A stretch of DNA of 64,000 bases from positions 1,630,334 through 1,694,333 of the forward strand of contig CP070742.1 in NCBI GenBank assembly GCA_020348065.1. Direction: 5' to 3'. This stretch comes from Candidatus Zixiibacteriota bacterium. GTDB lineage: Bacteria; Zixibacteria; MSB-5A5; UBA10806. Positions 1-8,582 of this stretch are shown here, piece by piece (within the stretch, counting starts at the first letter, position 1; the number at the start of each line of letters is the position of its first letter). Both the position numbers and the translations under genes were made by a program. Below the pieces are notes generated by a model that was not told where the DNA came from, searched no databases, and worked only from the letters and a program-made list of their open reading frames with translations.

Positions 1-160
1 GATTATAGAACAAGTTCAAGCGAAAATTTAACACTTTAAATCAAAGGAGGTTTTCCTCAAAAAACCATCTTAACTATTAAACCTTTAAAAAGAAGGAATC
101 AGGGAATTTATTCGGTCAATTTCTTTCAGGAGGTAATTTAAAAATTCAGGGGAGAAGAAT

Positions 161-2785
161 ATGAAAAAACTTTTTTCTATTTGGCTGGTTTTGTTGCTCT
201 CGACCTTCGGGGTTACCGCAAATGCAGATATTACCGCCTCCAACGCTGACGCATATAATGACGTTTACGAGACGACGAATAACGCCGGTATCGCGGCAGG
301 CGAAGAGAATCTTAAGGGGTATGTTAAGCCCGAAGTGTCTTTTATGCCGCATGACCCCATTCGAGGTCCCGCTTTTTTAAGCAAATCGAACGAAAGCCCA
401 CAATGGCCGTCACCCCTCGTGGAGAACTGTCCCGAGCCATCTTTGTACGGCCAGGATCCATATACGCCCGACGACGATTGGTCGGCGGGTACCAGCGATC
501 AGGGGCAGGGTTCTCGTCGTTATGAATTTGTATACACTTCAGGTCAAATCTGCGATCTGCATTGGTGGGGGCTCAGCCTGTATTGGGACGGCGAAAATTG
601 GGTAAACTGCCCTACCGAAATGATGACTTTCGATATTGCCTTTTACGAAGATGCGGAGGGAATACCCGGAAACCAATTGTGTTTCTATGATGATATCATG
701 CCTACTATGACCGGGACACTCGACCTGTATAATGGTAATCCGCTATACAGGTTTGACATAGATAATCTCACGCCCTGTTGCAGCATCACCACTGCCTGGG
801 TTTCAATTGAGGGTTCCAGCCAGAGTACGCCCGATTGCTGGTTTCTCTGGATGGGTTCGGCTTCCGGCGACTCAATGTCTTTAGTCTGGGATGGCACAGC
901 ATTCAACTGGTTTGAACACGATCTAAGCATCTGCGTTACGGGAACATACATTCCGGTTTACGGCGCTTGCTGTAATGACGGCACCGGCTCATGTATAGAT
1001 GATATCGAAATTACTCGATGTCCATGGCCCACCGCGCGCTACGTGCCCAACACGCCTTGTGCAAATATTCAGCCCCCTTGCGGTGCGACGTTTGGCGCCT
1101 GCTGTGACGATCAGGGCAATTGCACTCAGACCGCAGAGCAGGATTGTCCGGGTTTATGGCTCGAGGAGACGCCCTGTTATCCCAATCCTTGCCCCGTACC
1201 TACGCCATGTACGCTGTATTGTCCGACCAATGGAATACCTGAGGGCGAGCCCGATTGCTACGAGGATTACGATGATACTTATAACGGCGGATGCAATTCG
1301 GATATTCCGGTATTCTCGACTATAAACATCGGTGATACGATCTGCGGTACAGCGGGAACGTTTATTTCCCATGACACTCTCGGGAATCCGGGCAACAGCC
1401 GTGATACCGACTGGTACGCGCTTACTATAACCGCGGATGCCATGCTGCACTACTACGGCGTCGGCGAGTTTGATCTCCAGCTGCTCGTTATTGACGCGGG
1501 ATCTCAGGATTGTATCGATTACGTTGTCGGGCCGGGTATTCAGATTGAAGCATGCTCGACGGGTGTCATTTCGATGCCGGTAACTCCCGGAGTTTACTGG
1601 CTGTGGGCCGGTACGGCCGACTTCATTGGAGTTGCCTGCGGTTCGGATTATCAAATCTGGGCCGAGCTGGGCGCGGCCCCCATGGGGGCGTGTTGCGCGG
1701 GCACCGACTGCATTGCCACCAATACGATGTCCGAATGCGCCGCCCTGCAGGGTAACTGGTATATCGGCGAGACATGCCCCGGTTTCGATTGCCCGTTCCT
1801 GATTGACTGTGATTACGCCATCTGGATGAACGGTCTTCCCACGGGTAATATTTACGGCTCGCAATGCGATATACTCTATCCATTTGCCGCCGGCGTGGCG
1901 GATGATTTCGTGCTGCCCGGCAGCACTCCGGTAACTCTCGGATACGTCATTGCCTGGATAGGCTTCTGGGGCGCTGTACCGTTAGGCACGCCTGCCGATT
2001 GCGATGGTGTTAATGTTACCATCTACGCCAACGATCCAGCCAATAACGCCCCCGGCGGTAAGCCGCTCGATCCGCCCGATCAAGCCTGCTCCCATGTAGA
2101 GCTGATGACTGACGGTATCGTTTACACCGTTCAGCTGGCCCAGGGCAGTTTCGGATACGTTGATGACGGCAACGGCAGATGGAGATTCATGATGCCGGTG
2201 GATGTCACTCTGGATGCCGGTGTGACCTACTGGCTCGAGGTAGAGCCGATATTGACTTACGATCCCTATGGTCAGAGCGGTTGGATTGGCACGGATATAC
2301 AGCAAGGCGCATTTGCGATGCAGATTTTCGAGCTTCTCGAAATGCTGGTGTGGACAAACATAGATCCTGTTACCGATGTGGCATTCTGTCTTCTCGAAGC
2401 CCCGATCGGCCGCTGTTGCTACGATACGCGTTGCGTCGATACCACACAGGCCGCATGTGATGATCTCAACGGTACATGGGACATCGGTCTGAATTGTATC
2501 GATGATCCATGTCCGGAAGGCTGCGACTACGCTGTCGGTGACGTTAACGGAAGCGGCAATTATAACGGTTTGGATATCACCTACGGTGTTGCCTACTTCA
2601 AGGGCGGCAATGAGCCCCTGTGTCCGTTAGGATCCTGTCCTATTCCTCCTTGCGACGCGTTCTTCTATTGCGGTGATGTCAACGGAAGCTGCAACTACAA
2701 TGGTCTGGATATTACTTATGGAGTCGCTTACTTCAAGGGCGGTTCGGATCCGATACCGTGCGGTGACTGTCCGCCGATTGAGTAA
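161..2785 (+). CDS. Secreted Cys-rich protein with C-terminal dockerin-like repeats
   Basis: This is a predicted exported protein of 874 residues. It opens with a signal peptide (MKK, a hydrophobic core, then small residues around ANA near residue 22). Four Cys-rich modules with a G-x-C-C...C...C...G-x-W...C...PC pattern begin near residues 267, 310, 507 and 748. The C-terminus holds two dockerin-type, EF-hand-like repeats near residues 791 and 843, each DVNGS followed by NGLDITYGVAYFKGG. The regions between are rich in Asp, Gly and Trp and look beta-rich; I cannot assign a catalytic domain. The start is set by GGGGAG at 149-154. A second, stronger AGGAGG at 128-133 is too far away to serve it. 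The gene stands alone before a strong terminator. A surface or extracellular role is likely; the substrate is unknown. Confidence 0.85.
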   Translation: MKKLFSIWLVLLLSTFGVTANADITASNADAYNDVYETTNNAGIAAGEENLKGYVKPEVSFMPHDPIRGPAFLSKSNESPQWPSPLVENCPEPSLYGQDPYTPDDDWSAGTSDQGQGSRRYEFVYTSGQICDLHWWGLSLYWDGENWVNCPTEMMTFDIAFYEDAEGIPGNQLCFYDDIMPTMTGTLDLYNGNPLYRFDIDNLTPCCSITTAWVSIEGSSQSTPDCWFLWMGSASGDSMSLVWDGTAFNWFEHDLSICVTGTYIPVYGACCNDGTGSCIDDIEITRCPWPTARYVPNTPCANIQPPCGATFGACCDDQGNCTQTAEQDCPGLWLEETPCYPNPCPVPTPCTLYCPTNGIPEGEPDCYEDYDDTYNGGCNSDIPVFSTINIGDTICGTAGTFISHDTLGNPGNSRDTDWYALTITADAMLHYYGVGEFDLQLLVIDAGSQDCIDYVVGPGIQIEACSTGVISMPVTPGVYWLWAGTADFIGVACGSDYQIWAELGAAPMGACCAGTDCIATNTMSECAALQGNWYIGETCPGFDCPFLIDCDYAIWMNGLPTGNIYGSQCDILYPFAAGVADDFVLPGSTPVTLGYVIAWIGFWGAVPLGTPADCDGVNVTIYANDPANNAPGGKPLDPPDQACSHVELMTDGIVYTVQLAQGSFGYVDDGNGRWRFMMPVDVTLDAGVTYWLEVEPILTYDPYGQSGWIGTDIQQGAFAMQIFELLEMLVWTNIDPVTDVAFCLLEAPIGRCCYDTRCVDTTQAACDDLNGTWDIGLNCIDDPCPEGCDYAVGDVNGSGNYNGLDITYGVAYFKGGNEPLCPLGSCPIPPCDAFFYCGDVNGSCNYNGLDITYGVAYFKGGSDPIPCGDCPPIE

Positions 2786-2830
2786 CGGAAGCAGTTTCTG
2801 ATTAAAAGGCTTTAGCCATAGGCCGAATTT

Positions 2831-2859
2831 CCGGGCCCCCTGGGGGCCCGGATTTTTTT
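2831..2859 (+). terminator. Rho-independent terminator after the dockerin protein
   Basis: A perfect ten-base inverted repeat (CCGGGCCCCC / GGGGGCCCGG, single T between the arms) is followed by A and seven T. It closes the upstream secreted-protein gene and insulates the partner-switch operon. Confidence 0.9.
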
Positions 2860-2987
2860 ATCCTTAGTTTATTTAAGGTATAGTCCTATTTTACCTGCAA
2901 GACTGTTAATTATGCTTTACACAAAACGACTGTGTTTCAGATTTATAAGGTGGAAAAATGGGCTCATTAATCCGCCCTTCAATATAA

Positions 2988-3015
2988 TCAATTATTAGAC
3001 AGTACAAGCCGATAA
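2988..3015 (+). promoter_or_regulatory. Sigma-28-like promoter of the partner-switch operon
   Basis: TCAA at 2988-2991 and GCCGATAA at 3008-3015 are separated by 16 bases. The -10 element is an exact match to the FliA consensus (TAAA-N15-GCCGATAA); the -35 has one mismatch and the spacer is one base long. The ATG at 3024 lies only eight bases past the -10, so the transcript would be nearly or fully leaderless. Confidence 0.6.
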
Positions 3016-3023
3016 TCTATAAA

Positions 3024-4349
3024 ATGAGTGAAATAAAGGGTATAAACGACCTTTCGACAGACGAGAATGATCTGGTCCGGAATATATCCGATCTGGAAGA
3101 TAAACTCGCAAAACAGGTTAACCTGTTTACTGACATTTCCAGAATCGGCACCGTGATAACCTCCATTTTCGACCTCGACAGTATCCTGCCGATGGTCATG
3201 GAATCCGCCATAACGATGGTGAAGGCCGAAGTGGGTCAGATGGTGGTATTCGAGGAAAACGGTGGAATCGAGGGTTCGGTATGCTGGGGGATAACCCGGG
3301 AAGTTACCGGCTCCATACGTAATAATAAGGATATCTGTTTGTGGGATTATATTTTTGAAAAAAAGGAATGGCTTAAAATATCGGATCTGGGCGACAATCC
3401 TGAATGGGAGCTTAAACCCGGCTCGGCGCATATCAAATCCCTCATGGCGGCGCCGTTATTTTCCCAGAAGCGGATTGTCGGAGCGATTGTTATAGCGAAT
3501 AAAATTGATGATAATGATTTCAGCGAAGAGGATTATTTCATTCTCGAAATAATAACCCGGTTTGCGGCGGTGGCGGTGGAGAACAGCTATCTTCACGGTG
3601 AGGCGCTGGCCAAGCAAAGGCTCGAGGCCGATATCGATATGGCGCGGCAGCTTCAAAATCTGTTGATGCCGGATAAGCTAATTGAAAACGAAAAGCTGAA
3701 AGTCACGGCCTATAACGCTATGGCCATGCAGGTGGGAGGGGATTTCTACGACATAGTCCAGCTTTCAAGAAATAAATTTATCCTGGTTGTGGCGGATGTT
3801 TCCAGCAAGGGATTCCCGGCGTCGCTTCTGATGACGTCGGCCAGGAGCCTGATAAGAGCTTACGTCATTGAAACCAGCTCTTTGAGCGAGATAGTGGTAA
3901 ATGTCAACGAGCAGCTCTGCGGAGATTCGGCGGCCCTCAAAGGGATGTTTGTGACCTTGATTATGGTGTATCTCGATTTCGATAACGGCGAGATCAAATC
4001 TATCAACGCCGGACATCCTCCCGGCTGGATCAATTATCCCGACGGTCGTATCGCCGAATTAAGAACCGGGGGTCCTTTTGTAGGGCAGTTTAAGGGATTG
4101 AATTACTCGGAGCAGACTTTGCCTTTGGTCCCCGGCTCGAGGATCTTTCTTTATACGGACGGCATATATGAATGCGTAAATTTTGAGGGGAAAATGCTCG
4201 GAATTTCCGGAATCAGAACATTCTTCAAGGAAAACAAAGCTCAACCTCCGGAAAATTTCGAGAAAAGGATGAAACAGCTTCTGGAAACATATTCTGTTGA
4301 TCCCGAAAGAATTGACGATACCACCTATATATTGGCGGATATAAGGTAA
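3024..4349 (+). CDS. GAF-domain PP2C phosphatase, RsbU/SpoIIE type
   Basis: A cytoplasmic serine phosphatase of the partner-switch kind, expected to dephosphorylate the STAS antagonist encoded two genes downstream. A short N-terminal coiled coil leads into a GAF sensor domain (about residues 35-185), then the SpoIIE/PP2C domain (about 215-440). The metal-binding motifs are intact: GGDFYD (Asp240, Asp243), DVSSKG (Asp258), TDGI (Asp379) and DDTT (Asp431, Asp432). There is no membrane segment. No ribosome-binding site precedes the ATG, which fits a leaderless message from the promoter ending at 3015. No other good start exists before the GAF domain. The kinase gene follows after one base. Phosphatase assignment is firm; the GAF ligand is unknown. 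Confidence 0.92.
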   Translation: MSEIKGINDLSTDENDLVRNISDLEDKLAKQVNLFTDISRIGTVITSIFDLDSILPMVMESAITMVKAEVGQMVVFEENGGIEGSVCWGITREVTGSIRNNKDICLWDYIFEKKEWLKISDLGDNPEWELKPGSAHIKSLMAAPLFSQKRIVGAIVIANKIDDNDFSEEDYFILEIITRFAAVAVENSYLHGEALAKQRLEADIDMARQLQNLLMPDKLIENEKLKVTAYNAMAMQVGGDFYDIVQLSRNKFILVVADVSSKGFPASLLMTSARSLIRAYVIETSSLSEIVVNVNEQLCGDSAALKGMFVTLIMVYLDFDNGEIKSINAGHPPGWINYPDGRIAELRTGGPFVGQFKGLNYSEQTLPLVPGSRIFLYTDGIYECVNFEGKMLGISGIRTFFKENKAQPPENFEKRMKQLLETYSVDPERIDDTTYILADIR

Positions 4350-4350
4350 A

Positions 4351-4788
4351 ATGGTAAAATATTCTTTTTCATTTCCGAGCACGGAAGAAGCGTTTATAAT
4401 ATCCGACGATATTTTCGGGCGGGTTATAGACACTTTCGATGTCGGGATCGGCGAAAGACAACGGCTGAAACTTATCGTATCGGAGCTGTATATGAACGCA
4501 TACCTGTATGGCCATAAGGATAATGCCTCGAAGATTATCGATGTTTCCCTGGAAGTCGGGACCGATCGGATTGTAACGATTGTGAAAAACGAGGGAAGGG
4601 GTATGTCTGAAAGACGATTTAAGGAGTTGGTCGAGACGGCCGACGATTTTGAATCCGATTCCGGCAGAGGAATAAGAATTGTACATAAGCTCAGCGATAA
4701 TGTGAAGCTTTTCCGGGACGAGACGGGGAAATTCTGTATTGAATCCACAAAGAAACTGAAAAAAAAACCGATGTTGATAAAAAAATAA
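4351..4788 (+). CDS. Anti-sigma-factor-type serine kinase, RsbW/SpoIIAB-like
   Basis: A 145-residue HATPase_c protein of the RsbW family. Such proteins bind either a sigma factor or a STAS antagonist and phosphorylate the latter. The N-box region reads SELYMNA and the G2-type glycine motif is SGRGIRI, but the G1 box is NEGRG instead of the usual D-x-G-x-G, so the adenine-contacting Asp is Asn. That may weaken ATP binding or be tolerated. The gene starts one base after the phosphatase stop and is followed 17 bases later by the STAS gene, giving a phosphatase-kinase-antagonist set. Its client (a sigma factor or another output protein) is not shown by the sequence. Confidence 0.88.
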   Translation: MVKYSFSFPSTEEAFIISDDIFGRVIDTFDVGIGERQRLKLIVSELYMNAYLYGHKDNASKIIDVSLEVGTDRIVTIVKNEGRGMSERRFKELVETADDFESDSGRGIRIVHKLSDNVKLFRDETGKFCIESTKKLKKKPMLIKK

Positions 4789-4805
4789 ACATAAAGGAGG
4801 AAGGA

Positions 4806-5138
4806 ATGGAAATTACCACCAAGATTAACGGAGATGTCGCCGTAATAAATCTGGAGGGCCGTCTGGATCTCACCAGCGCGAATCAATTGAAGGACGCTTC
4901 ACGGGAGTTTTTCTCAAAAGATAATTGCAAACTGGTTCTGAACATGGACAGGGTCGATTTCATAAACAGCTCCGGTCTTGGCGCCCTGGTTTCGATTCTG
5001 AAAGAAGTCCGCAATCATAAAGGCGAAATGAAGATTTCGAACCTGGCTGAATATGTCAAAGAGATTTTCGATATCACGCAGCTCTCCAGTATATTCGATA
5101 TCTGCGAGGACGAACTGCACGCCCTGAAGAGTTTTTAG
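4806..5138 (+). CDS. STAS-domain anti-sigma factor antagonist, RsbV/SpoIIAA-like
   Basis: A 110-residue single STAS domain, the usual family length. The phosphorylation loop is INSSGLGAL with Ser56 (or Ser55) as the likely phospho-acceptor; the usual preceding Asp is Asn54. A very strong ribosome-binding site (AAAGGAGGAAGGA) ends next to the ATG, so this protein should be made in excess over the kinase, as is normal in partner switching. It should bind the RsbW-like kinase when unphosphorylated and be reset by the GAF-PP2C phosphatase. Confidence 0.92.
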   Translation: MEITTKINGDVAVINLEGRLDLTSANQLKDASREFFSKDNCKLVLNMDRVDFINSSGLGALVSILKEVRNHKGEMKISNLAEYVKEIFDITQLSSIFDICEDELHALKSF

Positions 5139-5188
5139 AACGACGGGATTTCAGGACGGCAAATTAATGGGATTTGTGAGATCGAACA

Positions 5189-5794
5189 ATGGAGAATGGC
5201 GGTTCCCATATGACTATTATCAGCCCTTTCGCAATTGATACGGCTCGCACGTCATCAATGAGGGTTCTTATAGTAGATGACGATTCATCCCTGTCTGACT
5301 TCCTGAGACAGTTCCTCGAGGAGTTGAAATTTAATGTGGAGATCGCCTCCTCCGGCGAAGAAGCGATTTCCAGATTAAATGACATCGACGGAATAGATAT
5401 CGCCCTGATAGATTTCAGGTTGCCCGGGATGGACGGCCTGGAAACCATCAAGAAAATCTCCGAGTTCTCACCGGATACCGTCACCATGGTTATAACCGGA
5501 TTGCCGACCCTCGATTCCTCCATCCGGGCCATAAGACTGGGGGCGTCGGATTATATATTAAAGCCGTTCAGGCTGGATGATATCGCGGTGGCGATAAAAA
5601 AGGCAATGAAAGAAAGAGAGATAAAATCCGAAATCAAAAATTTGAAGGAGAAAGTGGCGGCGATGGATAAAAATGAGTTACCCTCCGATAACATAGACTT
5701 GAGCGAAAAGGTCGGGGGAACCGGAAAAATAAATGTCTCTCCCGAAATTAACAAAGATCCTGAATCCCCTCCCCCTATCGATTACCCCTGTTAA
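5189..5794 (+). CDS. Response regulator receiver protein with C-terminal tail
   Basis: The receiver domain has the acidic pair in LIVDDD, the phospho-acceptor Asp in IDFRLPGMDG, a conserved Thr in VITG and the Lys in LKPF. About 70 residues of charged, helical and then low-complexity sequence follow, with no DNA-binding or enzymatic domain. The start is uncertain: ATGs lie at 5189, 5210 and 5260, none with a good ribosome-binding site, and the receiver proper begins at the last. It sits directly after the partner-switch genes, so it may feed phosphorelay input to that module or to the kinase downstream. This is inference from position. Confidence 0.85.
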   Translation: MENGGSHMTIISPFAIDTARTSSMRVLIVDDDSSLSDFLRQFLEELKFNVEIASSGEEAISRLNDIDGIDIALIDFRLPGMDGLETIKKISEFSPDTVTMVITGLPTLDSSIRAIRLGASDYILKPFRLDDIAVAIKKAMKEREIKSEIKNLKEKVAAMDKNELPSDNIDLSEKVGGTGKINVSPEINKDPESPPPIDYPC

Positions 5795-5796
5795 CG

Positions 5797-5817
5797 GTTT
5801 CATTTTGAAACAGTTTT
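5797..5817 (+). terminator. Weak hairpin terminator
   Basis: GTTTCA-TTT-TGAAAC forms a perfect six-base stem, followed by AG and four T. It lies directly after the receiver stop codon and before a candidate promoter, so partial termination is plausible. Confidence 0.4.
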
Positions 5818-5824
5818 AATAAAA

Positions 5825-5853
5825 TTGTTGCAAAATTCCTATTGCTGTATTAG
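5825..5853 (+). promoter_or_regulatory. Candidate housekeeping promoter for the sensor kinase operon
   Basis: TTGTTG at 5825-5830 and TATTAG at 5848-5853 are separated by 17 bases, a sigma-70-like arrangement. A vegetative promoter would be expected here, because the kinase/activator pair should act at the top of the flagellar cascade. Confidence 0.35.
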
Positions 5854-5896
5854 AACATATCGGTTTTTGGTTGATTTTTGAGGAGGCGGATTTACT

Positions 5897-7141
5897 TTGT
5901 CGACAATGGGGGATAAGGAATACGAACTAAGAAAGCTCGAAGAGCTGGCCGAGTCTTTTACCAATATGGGAGTCCTGACCCGGATGGTGCGCGATTCCTA
6001 TTCGGTGCTCGAATCGAAGATCGATGATGAAAATTCCAGGCTTGCACGTGTAAATGATCTTCTGCGAAAATCGCTCGAGGAAAGAAACAAGCTCGCCGAT
6101 TATCTCAACACTATTCTGGAGAGTGTCGATTCGGGCGTTATTGTAACCGATCACGAAGGCCGTATCAGTATTTTTAATTCTGCCGCCGAGCGTTTTACGG
6201 GAATAAGCGCCGGATCGGCGCTGGGGAGATACTATAAAGACGCGCTTCGCACGGCGGCATCTCCGGAGGCGGATCGGGTGATTACCGGCAAGATGTCCTC
6301 CGCCTCGGGGGAGAAGACCCTGCGGCCCCGTAACGATATTGAGATCCCCGTGGCGTATTCTATTACAAGGCTGCGGTCCTTTGAAAACAATCGGATGGGA
6401 GGCGCGGTCGAGATTTTCTATAATTTAACTGAAATCCGGAAGCTCGAGGCGAATTTACGGAGGATATCCACGCTGGCGGCCCTGGGCGAGATGGCCGCTA
6501 CGGTTGCCCACGAGATACGCAATCCACTGTCGGGAATTGCCGGTTTCGCGGCGCTGCTATCCAGGGACCTTGAAGGTGACCATGAAAACCTGGAAATTGT
6601 CGATAAAATAAAAAAGGGCGTGAACGCTCTAAACGCCATCGTAACAAATCTTCTCGATTTTACCAAGACTGTGGATCCCAACAGGATGGAAATCGATCCA
6701 TCGGTGCTGATCGCAGAAACCATAGAAGATGTTAAGGCCGACCTGGAATCCCGGAATCATACTTTTGATTTCGAAAGAGGATCGCTAAAATTGCGAGCCA
6801 ATCTCGATCCGGATCTTTTCAGACAGATTGTATTTAATCTCGCCAAAAACGCGGTGCAGACAAATCCGGATGGCGGACATGTAAGGCTGAAACTTACCAG
6901 GTCTTCCGCCTCGAACCTCGTTTTAAAAGTCGAGGACGATGGCCCCGGAATTTCGGACGAGATAAGGGACCGGATATTTACGCCTTTTTTTACGACCAAA
7001 ACAAATGGAATAGGACTGGGGCTGGCAACCGTAAAGAAGCTGGTGGAGCTTCACGGCGGTCGGATAGAGGCTGGAAACAGGCCCGGCGGCGGCGCGGTCT
7101 TTACCGTAAATATTCCCAACATTAAAGGAGACCTCTCATGA
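5897..7141 (+). CDS. Cytoplasmic PAS-domain sensor histidine kinase (FlrB/FleS/NtrB-like)
   Basis: A 414-residue kinase with no membrane segments: an N-terminal coiled coil (about residues 10-75), a PAS domain (about 75-180), HisKA with phospho-acceptor His205 in AHEIRNP, and an intact HATPase domain (Asn318 in the N box, DDGPGI from about 347, GIGLGLA near 372). The TTG start is chosen because AGGAGGCGG ends a few bases upstream; the alternative ATG at 5906 is too far from it. The stop overlaps the NtrC-family regulator start (ATGA), so the two form a cognate pair. By family and position it probably controls sigma-54-dependent flagellar genes, like FlrB/FlrC of Vibrio or FleS/FleR of Pseudomonas. 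Confidence 0.93.
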   Translation: MSTMGDKEYELRKLEELAESFTNMGVLTRMVRDSYSVLESKIDDENSRLARVNDLLRKSLEERNKLADYLNTILESVDSGVIVTDHEGRISIFNSAAERFTGISAGSALGRYYKDALRTAASPEADRVITGKMSSASGEKTLRPRNDIEIPVAYSITRLRSFENNRMGGAVEIFYNLTEIRKLEANLRRISTLAALGEMAATVAHEIRNPLSGIAGFAALLSRDLEGDHENLEIVDKIKKGVNALNAIVTNLLDFTKTVDPNRMEIDPSVLIAETIEDVKADLESRNHTFDFERGSLKLRANLDPDLFRQIVFNLAKNAVQTNPDGGHVRLKLTRSSASNLVLKVEDDGPGISDEIRDRIFTPFFTTKTNGIGLGLATVKKLVELHGGRIEAGNRPGGGAVFTVNIPNIKGDLS

Positions 7142-8496
7142 AACCCAGGATATTAATAGTGGATGACGAAGAATTGGTGAGGGATTTCATATCGGAGGTA
7201 TTGTTAAGGATGGGGTACGCTCCCCTGGCCGCCCCGACGGGAGAGAAGGCGATAGAATATCTTGAAAAAAGTGAATACGACCTGGTCATAACCGATTATA
7301 AAATGCCCGGGCTCTCCGGTGATGACGTTTTGAAAAAAGCGATAGAGTTGTGGCCGGACTGCAGGGTTATAATGTTGACCGCTTTCGGGACTATCGATCA
7401 TGCGGTGGAGGCCATGAAAATCGGGGCCCAGGATTATATAACCAAACCGATCAGCCCCGATCATCTCGAGGTGGTGGTAAACAAGGCCCTGGAGTATAAA
7501 TCCCTGAAAATAGAAAACAGAAATCTGAAAAACGAAATCGGCGACAAATATTCCTTTGAGAATATCGTGGGCAAATCGGCGGCGATAAGGGAAGTATTCG
7601 AGCTTATAAGACGGGCCAGTCCTTCGGATTCAACCATTCTGATAAACGGAGAATCGGGGACGGGCAAGGAACTTGTGGCCAAGGCGATTCATTACAATTC
7701 CGCGAGAGCCGATGCCCCGTTTATAAAAATGAACTGCGCGGCATTGCCGGAGGGTTTGATAGAGTCGGAACTGTTCGGTCATGAGAAGGGTGCCTTCACC
7801 GGCGCTATCAGGTCGACCAGGGGACGGTTTGAAATGGCGGACGGCGGCACGCTTTTGCTCGATGAGATATCGGAGATTCCACCGCCCTTGCAGGCCAAGC
7901 TTTTAAGGGTTTTGCAGGAAAAGGAATTCGAGCGTATCGGGTCGGGGCAAACCATACGGGTGGACGTTCGCGTGATCGCCACCTCCAACCGCGATCTCAA
8001 AGACGAGGTGGCCGCAGGCGATTTCAGGGACGATCTTTTTTACAGGCTTAACGTAATTCCTATCGATCTGCCCCCACTCAGGCAGCGTTTGGAGGATATA
8101 CCGCTTCTGGCAGATTATTTCCTTAATATATATTGTCAGAAGATGGGGATTCCAACGAAAACCCTGAATGAGAAAGCCGGGCAAATGCTGTTGTCATACT
8201 TATGGCCCGGAAATGTGCGGGAACTGGAAAACATGATTGAAAGGGCTGTCGTAATTTCGAAGAACCAGGAGTTGAAGGTGAGCGATTTCCCGCCGGAGAT
8301 CGCCGCCGGCATACCAATGTTGGGCAAGACATCGATGGATGTGGGCATGAGCATAGGGGAGGCCGAAAAAATCCTGATCCTCAAAACTCTCAAGGCGCAC
8401 GGGGGAAATAAATCCAGGGCCGCGGATGTCCTTGGGATTTCAAGCCGGACACTTCGAAATAAACTCCACGAATACGGTTTGTCCGGTAACGATTAG
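7138..8496 (+). CDS. Sigma-54-dependent response regulator, NtrC family (FlrC/FleR-like)
   Basis: A 452-residue activator with the full three-domain layout: receiver (phospho-acceptor Asp53 in TDYKMPG), AAA+ domain (Walker A GESGTGKE near residue 171, sigma-54 contact loop GAFTGA near 217, Walker B LLLDE), and a C-terminal Fis-type helix-turn-helix (SRAADVLGIS..TLRNKL). The GAFTGA loop is required to remodel sigma-54 RNA polymerase. It overlaps the upstream kinase gene by four bases. Sigma-54-type promoters are present before flgB (10199) and flgF (44361), the likely targets. Family assignment is firm; target assignment is inferred. Confidence 0.95.
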   Translation: MKPRILIVDDEELVRDFISEVLLRMGYAPLAAPTGEKAIEYLEKSEYDLVITDYKMPGLSGDDVLKKAIELWPDCRVIMLTAFGTIDHAVEAMKIGAQDYITKPISPDHLEVVVNKALEYKSLKIENRNLKNEIGDKYSFENIVGKSAAIREVFELIRRASPSDSTILINGESGTGKELVAKAIHYNSARADAPFIKMNCAALPEGLIESELFGHEKGAFTGAIRSTRGRFEMADGGTLLLDEISEIPPPLQAKLLRVLQEKEFERIGSGQTIRVDVRVIATSNRDLKDEVAAGDFRDDLFYRLNVIPIDLPPLRQRLEDIPLLADYFLNIYCQKMGIPTKTLNEKAGQMLLSYLWPGNVRELENMIERAVVISKNQELKVSDFPPEIAAGIPMLGKTSMDVGMSIGEAEKILILKTLKAHGGNKSRAADVLGISSRTLRNKLHEYGLSGND

Positions 8497-8533
8497 AGCC
8501 AACGTTTCAGTATCGATATAGGTATTATATAGT

Positions 8534-8560
8534 TAAATAGATAATATACGTTGCCGATAT
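8534..8560 (+). promoter_or_regulatory. Sigma-28 (FliA) promoter of motAB
   Basis: TAAA at 8534-8537, a 15-base spacer and GCCGATAT at 8553-8560 match the FliA consensus at 11 of 12 positions with ideal spacing. The predicted start lies just upstream of the motA ribosome-binding site. Confidence 0.85.
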
Positions 8561-8582
8561 CCATAATGGAGAAAGGTTATTT

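Noticed and set aside
1-160. Small gene served by AGGAGG at 51-56 or 128-133
   Set aside because: No start codon at a suitable distance opens a frame of useful length; the sequence also folds into short GGTTTT/AAAACC pairing only.
1154-1864. Minus-strand frame of 236 codons inside the first gene
   Set aside because: Antisense shadow of the secreted dockerin protein, which has a signal peptide and repeats in the sense frame.
4059-4886. Minus-strand frame of 275 codons
   Set aside because: It lies antisense to the intact phosphatase, kinase and STAS genes, whose motifs are clear; its product is low-complexity Ser/Ile/Phe-rich, typical of an antisense shadow.
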